The notes beneath the pieces were generated by a model. That model saw nothing but the letters and a program-made list of their open reading frames with translations. It made no database searches and was not told where the DNA came from. From contig NZ_JADRCR010000004.1 in NCBI RefSeq assembly GCF_016649425.1, forward strand, positions 124,001-188,000: 64,000 nt of DNA. The letters run 5' to 3'. Of the stretch, positions 57,750 to 64,000 are shown in pieces. Origin of the DNA: Limnobaculum allomyrinae (GTDB lineage Bacteria; Pseudomonadota; Gammaproteobacteria; Enterobacterales; Enterobacteriaceae). Within the stretch, counting starts at the first letter, position 1. Each line of letters opens with the position of its first letter. The position numbers and the translations under genes were made by a program.

Positions 57750-58946
57750 GTGGTTGAACAAGCGGACGTAGTGATTATTGGTGCCGGAGCTGCCGGGCTG
57801 TTTTGTGCGGCTCAGGCCGGACAGCAGGGGCTTAATGTCCTGTTAGTGGATAATGGCAAAAAGCCGGGGCGAAAAATATTGATGTCCGGCGGAGGCCGCT
57901 GCAACTTTACCAATATGTATGCTGACCATACGGCTTACCTTTCCCATAATCCACATTTCTGTAAATCAGCACTGGCACGCTATACCCAATGGGATTTTAT
58001 TGAACTGGTATCGCGTCATGGCATCGCTTACCACGAGAAGACGCTGGGGCAGCTGTTTTGTGATAACTCAGCCGAAGATATTGTTAATCTGCTGATGAAA
58101 GAGTGCCAGCAGGGAAATGTTGATTTACGTATGCGTAGTGAAGTACTTAGCGTTGAACGTAATGAACAGGGTTTTCTGATTAACTTATCTACGACAAATA
58201 TTCAGGCCAGGTCTTTAGTTATCGCCAGCGGTGGCTTGTCTATGCCCGGACTGGGGGCAACGCCTTTTGGTTATAAAATAGCGGAACAGTTTGGCATTAA
58301 CTTGTTCCCAACCCGTGCAGGTCTGGTTCCGGTGACGTTACATAAACCGTTGCTGGAAGTGTTGCAAACGCTGTCTGGCGTTGCGGTACCGGTAAGTGTA
58401 ACGGCAGAAAACGGTGTTAGTTTTAAAGAGAGTCTGCTGTTTACCCATCGCGGCCTATCCGGCCCGGCAATACTGCAAATTTCCAGTTACTGGCAACCCG
58501 GCGAGTCAATCACCATTAATTTACTGCCGGATTTAGATCTGGAGACCTTCCTGAATGCAGAACGTGCAGAACATCCAAATCAGAGCCTGAAAAACACCCT
58601 GGCACGTCACCTGCCTAAACGTCTGGTAGAAAGTCTGCAAACCTTAAATAAAGTGCCTGACGTGACACTAAAGCAGCTTTCTGCCCCTCAGCAACAGCAA
58701 TTATCTGATACGTTGCAGCAATGGCAAATTCAGCCTAACGGTACAGAAGGTTATCGTACCGCCGAAGTCACCTTGGGCGGTGTCGATACCAAAGCATTGT
58801 CATCCAAAACCATGGAGTCAGCTCAGGTGCCCGGACTCTATTTTATTGGTGAAGTCGTGGATGTTACCGGTTGGCTGGGAGGATATAACTTCCAGTGGGC
58901 GTGGAGTTCGGCCTGGGCTTGTGCACAGGCGTTGGGGAATCGATAG
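57750..58946 (+). CDS. yhiN: FAD/NAD(P)-binding flavoprotein YhiN (HI0933 family)
   Basis: A predicted flavoprotein oxidoreductase with unknown substrate. From the GTG at 57750 it is 398 residues (E. coli about 400). It begins VVEQADVVIIGAGAAGLF, the FAD dinucleotide motif, then KPGRKILMSGGGRCNFTN, the family signature, and ends GGYNFQWAWSSAWACAQAL. AGAGG five bases upstream of the GTG supports this start. It is divergent to pitA as in E. coli. Confidence 0.93.
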   Translation: MVEQADVVIIGAGAAGLFCAAQAGQQGLNVLLVDNGKKPGRKILMSGGGRCNFTNMYADHTAYLSHNPHFCKSALARYTQWDFIELVSRHGIAYHEKTLGQLFCDNSAEDIVNLLMKECQQGNVDLRMRSEVLSVERNEQGFLINLSTTNIQARSLVIASGGLSMPGLGATPFGYKIAEQFGINLFPTRAGLVPVTLHKPLLEVLQTLSGVAVPVSVTAENGVSFKESLLFTHRGLSGPAILQISSYWQPGESITINLLPDLDLETFLNAERAEHPNQSLKNTLARHLPKRLVESLQTLNKVPDVTLKQLSAPQQQQLSDTLQQWQIQPNGTEGYRTAEVTLGGVDTKALSSKTMESAQVPGLYFIGEVVDVTGWLGGYNFQWAWSSAWACAQALGNR

Positions 58947-58962
58947 GTTCATTGAGAATGTT

Positions 58963-59607
58963 ATGCAGATAGTGAAACATGATAATTATTTCGAAGTTGA
59001 ACCCAATTTGCCCGAATTCAGGGACGCGTTAAGTGCAATAACTAGTAGAAGAAACGTTGATCAATTAGTGACATACGCGTTACGTCGTCATGGGTATGGG
59101 GATGATGGCTGGGTTGTGGCCTATCCTGAGGATGAGGTTGAACAGAAGGAGAATAATACTTTCAACAACCTTATTGAGGTATGTTGCGTTGGATGTGGTG
59201 ATGAGATGGGTTCTTTCCTGACTGAAGGTGATTATATAAAGTTACTTTCCCTGGTTTGCGAGAGCGAAGGTATGAATGCTCGAGCGCAATTGCTTAATGC
59301 ATTTTTAGAAAATCCTACCATTATAGATAATCTTTTGGAGGCCAACGCCGTTCGTTGTAACAAACGTTGGAAACAATTTGCTCCGTTTCTGCAAAAGTAC
59401 GGATGGAGGATAAGTGATAATAAGGTCGAATACTTAACAACGAAGTCATATTTCAATATCGACTTTTGTACATCCGATCTTGATGTACTTTACAGAGAAG
59501 CAAGGAGAGAAATTGAAATGAATCAGAATGCCAGGAAAGCGTGGATTATGTATCAAGAATCTATAGTGAAAGCCTTAGAAGATTATTTTAAATATGAGAA
59601 TAAGTAA
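58963..59607 (+). CDS. Unknown protein, immunity-protein-like accessory gene
   Basis: A 214-residue soluble protein, not recognised. From the ATG at 58963 (GAG upstream) it reads MQIVKHDNYFEVEPNLPEFRD. The sequence is rich in acidic and aromatic residues, has a pair of cysteines (EVCCVGCGDE) and a helical C-terminus. Size, acidity and isolation as a single gene remind me of contact-dependent-inhibition or polymorphic-toxin immunity proteins, but no toxin is nearby. Its composition is lower in GC than yhiN. A longer frame from 58780 overlaps yhiN and is not supported. Confidence 0.65.
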   Translation: MQIVKHDNYFEVEPNLPEFRDALSAITSRRNVDQLVTYALRRHGYGDDGWVVAYPEDEVEQKENNTFNNLIEVCCVGCGDEMGSFLTEGDYIKLLSLVCESEGMNARAQLLNAFLENPTIIDNLLEANAVRCNKRWKQFAPFLQKYGWRISDNKVEYLTTKSYFNIDFCTSDLDVLYREARREIEMNQNARKAWIMYQESIVKALEDYFKYENK

Positions 59608-59813
59608 TATCTTAATTATCACTCTCAATTTATTTCTTACTGACTGTTAACAACAGCGGTAACCACAGAAAACACCCCCGTGTTTAATCCACCTTTTAGT
59701 CAATATTCCCTGCTTTTCATTTCATATTGATATGCTATTTTTCAGAATAATATTTAGCCAGGTTATAGGGCGTGGATCATGCCCGTTCCGGCGTTATTCA
59801 GGAGTTATTATTC

Positions 59814-60719
59814 ATGATGGAAAATCTGGAAAATCTGGAAAAGATCGATCTTCATATGCATTCAAACTACAGCGATGATGCAGATTTGCCCGTGGCAGAA
59901 CTGATATCCCGCTGTAAGGCGCATGGCATTACTATGCTGGCGGTAACTGACCATAACTCTGCCAGCTCCGTTGCAGAGGCCAGCGCTTTAGCAGATAGCG
60001 CTCTACGAACCATATCCGGTATTGAAATCGACTGTACCTTTGACGGGCGAAATTATCATTTGCTGGGATATGGTTTTACACCCAGTGATGATTTCTCGCA
60101 GATACACCGCAATTTTAGTGAGTTGCAGCGAAAGCTGGCGCCGAAAAAGATAGAGGCACTACGTCATTATGGTTTTATTGTTGATGAGAATGCACTGGCC
60201 GAACTTGCCGGTGAGCGAGTTCCACAAGAAGAGCAGATGGCTGAAGTAATTCTGGCGGACGATCGCAATAAAAATAACCCATTGTTGCATCCTTACCGCT
60301 CTGGTGGTTCACGTTCGGATATGCCATTAATCAATTTTTTCTGGGACTTCTTTGGCGCAGGCCGTCCCTGCTATATCCCGGTGAGCTATCCGGCGATGGA
60401 ACAGATGGTAGATGTGATCCGCAGTAATGGCGGCACCCCGGTTATCGCTCATATCGGTGCCAATATTAAGCAGCAGTATCAGGAAGTGCTCACTGACATG
60501 CAAAAGGTTGGCGTAATGGGTATCGAGGTATTCTCCAGCTACCACTCACCAGAGCTGGAAGCATGGTTGTATGATTTTGCCTTGAAGCAAAATCTTCATG
60601 TAACCTGCGGAAGCGACTTCCATGGACATAATAAGCCAAAAATTGAAGTAGGGCAGTGTGGTTATAACGCCAGCCAACTGGCAGCGATTCGCCGGTTTAC
60701 GGATACCGTGACGGCATAG
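59814..60719 (+). CDS. PHP-domain metal-dependent phosphoesterase
   Basis: A 301-residue cytosolic protein with a full PHP fold: DLHMHSNYSDDA at the N-terminus (the HxH motif), VTDHNS, GIEIDC, then late histidines in PVIAHIG and the closing CGSDFHGHNKP. E. coli RnaAM (YciV) is a related PHP protein acting on nucleoside 3',5'-bisphosphates and short RNAs; this gene may share that kind of activity but is not identified further. The ATG at 59814 has AGGAG upstream; a 14-codon extension to 59772 has none. Confidence 0.8.
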   Translation: MMENLENLEKIDLHMHSNYSDDADLPVAELISRCKAHGITMLAVTDHNSASSVAEASALADSALRTISGIEIDCTFDGRNYHLLGYGFTPSDDFSQIHRNFSELQRKLAPKKIEALRHYGFIVDENALAELAGERVPQEEQMAEVILADDRNKNNPLLHPYRSGGSRSDMPLINFFWDFFGAGRPCYIPVSYPAMEQMVDVIRSNGGTPVIAHIGANIKQQYQEVLTDMQKVGVMGIEVFSSYHSPELEAWLYDFALKQNLHVTCGSDFHGHNKPKIEVGQCGYNASQLAAIRRFTDTVTA

Positions 60720-60725
60720 TCTTAA

Positions 60726-61634
60726 CTACAGACGGGAGAGGGTCATTAGCCGTTGCCATAGTTTTTCCATCATAAAGCTAATAAATGCTTCGGTTTTTAG
60801 TGGCATCTCTTTTTGCGGCAGGTAAACCATATGCATGGGGTAAGAGGGCAGAGAGAATTCCGGCAGTACTCGGACTAATCGTCCATTGAGTAGATCCTGT
60901 TCCAGAATCACTTTAGATTGCAGCACAATCGTAAAATTCATTAGTGCCGCCTGACGCGCACCTTCACCTGAATTGATCACCAGACGGGAGGGAAGTGATT
61001 CCCCTTCGTTTGCTGTGATCCCAATGGATTGCCAAAGCTTTTCACTCTGATGCTGGTTATACCCCAGACAGTTATGGTGGCGCAGGGATTCCGGTGTATC
61101 CGGAGTGCCGTATTTCTTCAGATAATCGGGTGTGGCTGCCAGCACCATTTCATAGTCTGGTAATGCTTTTGCCACCAGCCGTTCATCAATGATATCACCA
61201 ATTCGAAAGGCGAAATCGAACCCTTCTTCAATCAGGTTTACTTTACGGTCAGCCAGTTCTATCTCAATATTAATCTCCGGATATAACTCGAGAAATTGGC
61301 TGATGAGCGGTATCAAAATATGGTTACCAAAGGCATAAGGCGCAGTGATCTTCAGGCGTCCGGTAGGGGTTGTTTTCAGTGAATGAACTAATGTTTCTAC
61401 TTTGGCCATATCATCAACAATTCGGCGGCTGTGTTGATAAAACAGCTGTCCAGCTTCGGTCAGGCCTTGTCGACGGGTAGTACGAACCAAGAGCTTGGTT
61501 TTCAGGGAATGTTCAAGGGCAGTGATGTGTTTTCCCACCATGGTAGGAGAGATCTTCATGGCTTCTGCTGCCGCAACAAAGCTCCCTTTTTCTACCACCG
61601 CAACAAAAACTGACATGCTGGTGAACCGATCCAT
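60726..61634 (-). CDS. LysR-family transcriptional regulator
   Basis: A 302-residue LysR protein with an N-terminal winged helix (FVAAAEAMKISPTMVGKHITALEHSLKTKLL) and a periplasmic-binding-protein-like effector domain. It resembles the large CrgA/DmlR-type branch (RLKITAPYAFGNHILIPL, DFAFRIGDIID). It diverges from an MFS transporter gene 210 bases away, and a 22-bp inverted repeat lies 27 bases before its start. The target is presumably that transporter. Effector unknown. Confidence 0.9.
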   Translation of the reverse strand: MDRFTSMSVFVAVVEKGSFVAAAEAMKISPTMVGKHITALEHSLKTKLLVRTTRRQGLTEAGQLFYQHSRRIVDDMAKVETLVHSLKTTPTGRLKITAPYAFGNHILIPLISQFLELYPEINIEIELADRKVNLIEEGFDFAFRIGDIIDERLVAKALPDYEMVLAATPDYLKKYGTPDTPESLRHHNCLGYNQHQSEKLWQSIGITANEGESLPSRLVINSGEGARQAALMNFTIVLQSKVILEQDLLNGRLVRVLPEFSLPSYPMHMVYLPQKEMPLKTEAFISFMMEKLWQRLMTLSRL

Positions 61635-61660
61635 TATAAACCACCCGTTTTTTCTGCACT

Positions 61661-61682
61661 GACTAAACGATAGTTTTTAGTC
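61661..61682. promoter_or_regulatory. Inverted repeat between the LysR and MFS genes
   Basis: GACTAAA, eight bases, TTTAGTC: perfect 7-bp arms. Its location just before the LysR start, in a divergent gap, fits an autoregulatory operator; its LysR-type T-N11-A character is only approximate. Confidence 0.5.
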
Positions 61683-61844
61683 ATCCATAAAGTATGAAAC
61701 ACTTTAGGTAAATTTAGTGCAATGGTGAAGCAGAAACGCCAAAAGATCGGCCTGAATGTGCCGATTTGTTTTGATTATGAAAATGTGAGAACGATAAGCC
61801 ACATCATGTTGGCACGATATCATTAAACAGATCCGGGTAACTCT

Positions 61845-63086
61845 ATGACTTCAATACAGCCAGACATTACGCCATCCCATAGCGCCGTGCGTGCAAAATA
61901 TGCGGTGTTTCTGACATTTTTCCTCTGTGGCTTTGTGTTTGCCAGTTGGGCTGCTCGTATTCCTTTGGTGATGAGTATCTTCTCCATTAACTCTGCTCAA
62001 ATGGGGCTATTTTTTCTTTGTGCAGCGGCAGGTTCATTGGTTGCACTGATTCTCGCCGGTTGGATTACCAGTCGTTTCAGCAGTGCTTTTACCGTTATGG
62101 TGTCCGCTCTGGTTTTTGCATCGGGTATGGGGAGCGTCGCGCTATCTGCTCTGTTACCCAGCCAGTTGCTTTTGGGGGCCGGGTTATTTGTTTTTGGCTT
62201 TGGATTTAGCCTGTGTGATGTGGCAATGAATCTGGAGGGAACGCAGGTGGAGCAGCGATTGGGATATACCATTATGCCTAAACTGCACGCCTGTTTTTCG
62301 TTTGGAACCGTGACCGGAGCAGCATGTGGTGCATTGCTGGAATATTTACGGGTTGGTTTTACTCTACCGCTGTTATCGTTGGTGATCGGTGCCGCCATAT
62401 TATTACTCTGGTGCAGCGGCCGCTATCTTTCGGCGGGGACTGGTTATCACGCAGTGACCAGTACTGAAAACCAGACTAAAGGGAATCCATTTGCCGCCTG
62501 GCTGGAGTGGCGCACTTTAGTGATTGGTTTTACCGTATTGGCTGCTTCGCTGTTAGAAGGTGCAGCTTTTGACTGGCTACCGTTGGGTATTGTCACTGGA
62601 TTTACCCTTGACGGAGCTGAACCGGCAGGGTGGATGGGGTCTATGGCTCTGGCGCTGTTTGTCACAGCAATGACCAGTATGCGCTGGTTTGGCGGTGCGT
62701 TGATTGATAAGTATGGGCGAGTAATTGTGTTACGCGTCTGTATTTTGCTTAGCATTACCGGGCTATTGATCTTTGGTTTTTCACCGAATTTATCGATAGC
62801 TATCTTTGGTATTTTGTTGTGGGGAGTTGGTTGTGCTCTGGGCTTCCCTGTGGGAATGAGTGCCGCAGCCGATGAACCACAATATGCCGCCTCGCGCATT
62901 GCAGTGGTGGCAGCTATTGGTTATTGCTCACTATTAACCGGGCCGCCGTTACTGGGTTTTTTGGCAAATATATTTGGTGTGAAAAATGCGCTATTGCTGT
63001 TGGTGATTCCGTTGTGTATTAGTCTGATGCTGGTATCCAAACTCGGTGCAGTTGCTCCGGTGAAGGAAACGGCAGAAGAAGGGTAA
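61845..63086 (+). CDS. MFS transporter, YbjJ-like
   Basis: A 413-residue protein with about 12 helices, beginning after a short polar N-terminus with AVFLTFFLCGFVFASWAARIP. The motif FGFSLCDVAMNLEGTQVE is the hallmark of the FucP/YbjJ-type branch of the major facilitator superfamily. Substrate unknown. It diverges from a LysR gene, so its expression is probably controlled by that regulator. Confidence 0.85.
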   Translation: MTSIQPDITPSHSAVRAKYAVFLTFFLCGFVFASWAARIPLVMSIFSINSAQMGLFFLCAAAGSLVALILAGWITSRFSSAFTVMVSALVFASGMGSVALSALLPSQLLLGAGLFVFGFGFSLCDVAMNLEGTQVEQRLGYTIMPKLHACFSFGTVTGAACGALLEYLRVGFTLPLLSLVIGAAILLLWCSGRYLSAGTGYHAVTSTENQTKGNPFAAWLEWRTLVIGFTVLAASLLEGAAFDWLPLGIVTGFTLDGAEPAGWMGSMALALFVTAMTSMRWFGGALIDKYGRVIVLRVCILLSITGLLIFGFSPNLSIAIFGILLWGVGCALGFPVGMSAAADEPQYAASRIAVVAAIGYCSLLTGPPLLGFLANIFGVKNALLLLVIPLCISLMLVSKLGAVAPVKETAEEG

Positions 63087-63104
63087 CGGAGCCGATAGCC
63101 ACGA

Positions 63105-63371
63105 TTATCTTAGCTGGCTGTCTTTGCTTCCCCGACGGTTATAGCCTGCCTGATGCTGGTTCTTTTTATCCAGTTCGGTCTGGCAGGCAAGACAATATTG
63201 AACCCCGGGAAGAGCATCTCTTCTCGCTTGTGGAATAGGTTCACCACATTCCAGACAGTGAGTTGCACTTTCACCATTATGTAGCTGAGAACGGGCTTTA
63301 GCGACAGCATCTGAAATGGTGCTGTCGATTTGATCTTGTACGGCGCCGTCTGCCGCCCATCCGCTTGCCAT
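63105..63371 (-). CDS. ybiI: DksA/TraR-type zinc-finger protein YbiI
   Basis: An 88-residue protein close to E. coli YbiI (MASGWA at the start, GYNRRGSKDSQLR at the end). A four-cysteine zinc finger (CLECGEPIPQARRDALPGVQYCLACQ, cysteine spacing 2 and 2) matches DksA/TraR, but the coiled-coil is reduced, so it cannot act exactly like DksA. The ATG at 63371 has GAGGAG upstream; an earlier in-frame ATG at 63386 does not. Confidence 0.93.
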   Translation of the reverse strand: MASGWAADGAVQDQIDSTISDAVAKARSQLHNGESATHCLECGEPIPQARRDALPGVQYCLACQTELDKKNQHQAGYNRRGSKDSQLR

Positions 63372-63458
63372 GACAGAACTCCTCAACCAGCAGGTTACTT
63401 AAACCGGGATAACTTAAGTTTAGCAGGGAGCCGTCAGGATGGTGAAGCGCATATAATG

Positions 63459-63488
63459 AAAAGAGCCTCCGGTATTGGAGGCTCTTTT
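63459..63488 (-). terminator. Terminator after the GbpA-like gene
   Basis: AAAAGAGCCTCC, loop GGTATT, GGAGGCTCTTTT: a perfect 12-bp stem. On the minus strand the tail is TTTTCATT, 24 bases after the stop of the gene at 63513. Confidence 0.9.
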
Positions 63489-63512
63489 GGTTGCTAGCTT
63501 TACAGCGAAGGA

Positions 63513-64000
63513 TTATTTGACCAATGTCCAGGCCATTTCCCAACTGGCGCCAACACCGGGTTCAAAGCCGGTTGCTGTTGCCGACCATTGCTTACAGAAA
63601 CCGCTGTAAGGTGCAGGTTTACACTGATAAACCTTACCGTCTTTTGGTTGTAGTACTTTAGTTCCGCCTTTGTAAGTAGTGATTTTTTCCGGGAAGACTG
63701 CATCATAATTAGTGCTTCCGCCGCCGCTACTACTGGATGGAACAGTAACAGTGAATTTAACGATCTGTTGCTGTACGTTTCCGTTCTCATCTTTTCCGAC
63801 AACAAGTAACCCATAATTGCCCGATGCCAGCCCTTTCATTGCCAGCGAGAAGCTCTTATTGTCGTTATTCATTTCGGTACTTTCATAAACTTTTTGAACA
63901 TGAGCACTATCATAAACTGATGTTTCAACAGTTAGTTTTCCGTTAACAGATACGTTGAATGCCAATGTCAGATCGCCACTTTGTTTAGTGGTATAGCTTT
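63513..64000 (-). CDS. GbpA-like chitin-binding protein, C-terminal part (runs off window)
   Basis: The open frame continues to the window edge without a start, so only the last 160 or so residues are seen. A middle domain (VNGKLTVETSVYDS...GNVQQQIVKFTV) resembles the GbpA second domain. A Ser/Gly linker (VPSSSSGGGST) leads to a C-terminal domain with PAPYSGFCKQWSATATGFEPG...SWEMAWTLV, a cellulose/chitin-binding module of the CBM73/CBM5-12 type. The whole gene is probably a secreted lytic polysaccharide monooxygenase or chitin adhesin; the catalytic domain lies outside the window. Confidence 0.75.
   Translation of the reverse strand, partial: SYTTKQSGDLTLAFNVSVNGKLTVETSVYDSAHVQKVYESTEMNNDNKSFSLAMKGLASGNYGLLVVGKDENGNVQQQIVKFTVTVPSSSSGGGSTNYDAVFPEKITTYKGGTKVLQPKDGKVYQCKPAPYSGFCKQWSATATGFEPGVGASWEMAWTLVK

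Noticed and set aside
58780-58962. Extension of the gene at 58963 into yhiN
   Set aside because: It would overlap the conserved yhiN C-terminus; the ATG at 58963 has a ribosome site.
1-64000. CRISPR arrays, insertion sequences, prophage or rRNA genes
   Set aside because: No regularly spaced repeats, transposase, integrase, phage structural gene or rRNA sequence was seen; the three intergenic repeats contain no transposase frame.

Overview
The window is a chromosomal segment from a gram-negative gammaproteobacterium of the order Enterobacterales. The evidence is gene content and order: waaF-hldD, gpmI-envC-yibQ, yibN-secB-gpsA-cysE, the Cpx envelope-stress system, pfkA/tpiA, the bcs cellulose cluster with pdeK-dctA-yhjJ-kdgK, opdA-rsmJ and uspA-pitA-yhiN all occur in blocks familiar from E. 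coli and Yersinia/Serratia-type genomes. Block joins differ from E. coli, grxC is missing between yibN and secB, and a family 2 glycosyltransferase sits beside hldD. It is therefore not Escherichia itself; a lineage such as Budviciaceae is possible, but that is inference.

Layout. 1-6 kb (minus): start of waaF, hldD, a WaaE-like glycosyltransferase, then gpmI-envC-yibQ (glycolysis and activation of division amidases). 6-9.8 kb: yibN, secB-gpsA-cysE and, facing them, trmL. 9.8-12.7 kb: cpxRA diverging from cpxP across a perfect CpxR box, with the CpxQ small RNA in the cpxP 3' region. 12.9-13.8 kb: an AT-rich Mig-14-like gene. 14-19.1 kb: fieF, pfkA, tpiA, yiiQ, fpr and a tRNA-Pro(UGG). 19.2-34 kb: the cellulose region, with bcsG diverging from bcsR-Q-A-B-Z-C and followed by a c-di-GMP phosphodiesterase. 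bcsA carries an in-frame TAG and bcsB a one-base deletion, so cellulose synthesis is probably off in this strain. 34-42.9 kb: dctA, yhjJ, kdgK, yhjD, gor, an unknown membrane-anchored protein and rlmJ.

43-49.3 kb is a complete mhbRTDHIM-type cluster for uptake of 3-hydroxybenzoate and its degradation through gentisate to fumarate and pyruvate. Its LysR regulator gene is broken by a frameshift at a run of 4-bp repeats. 49.3-57.5 kb: opdA-rsmJ bracketed by three copies of an undescribed-looking structured intergenic repeat of 163-178 bp, then a small unknown gene, gdhA, uspA and pitA. 57.7-64 kb: yhiN, a lineage-specific unknown gene, a PHP-domain phosphoesterase, a divergent LysR/MFS pair, ybiI, and the C-terminus of a GbpA-like chitin-binding protein that runs off the window.

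The items most worth following up are the structured repeat family (with an A:T/G:C compensatory change in a stem), the two independent lesions in bcsA and bcsB, the frameshift in the mhb regulator, the conserved CpxQ RNA, and the hairpin-rich leader in front of pfkA.
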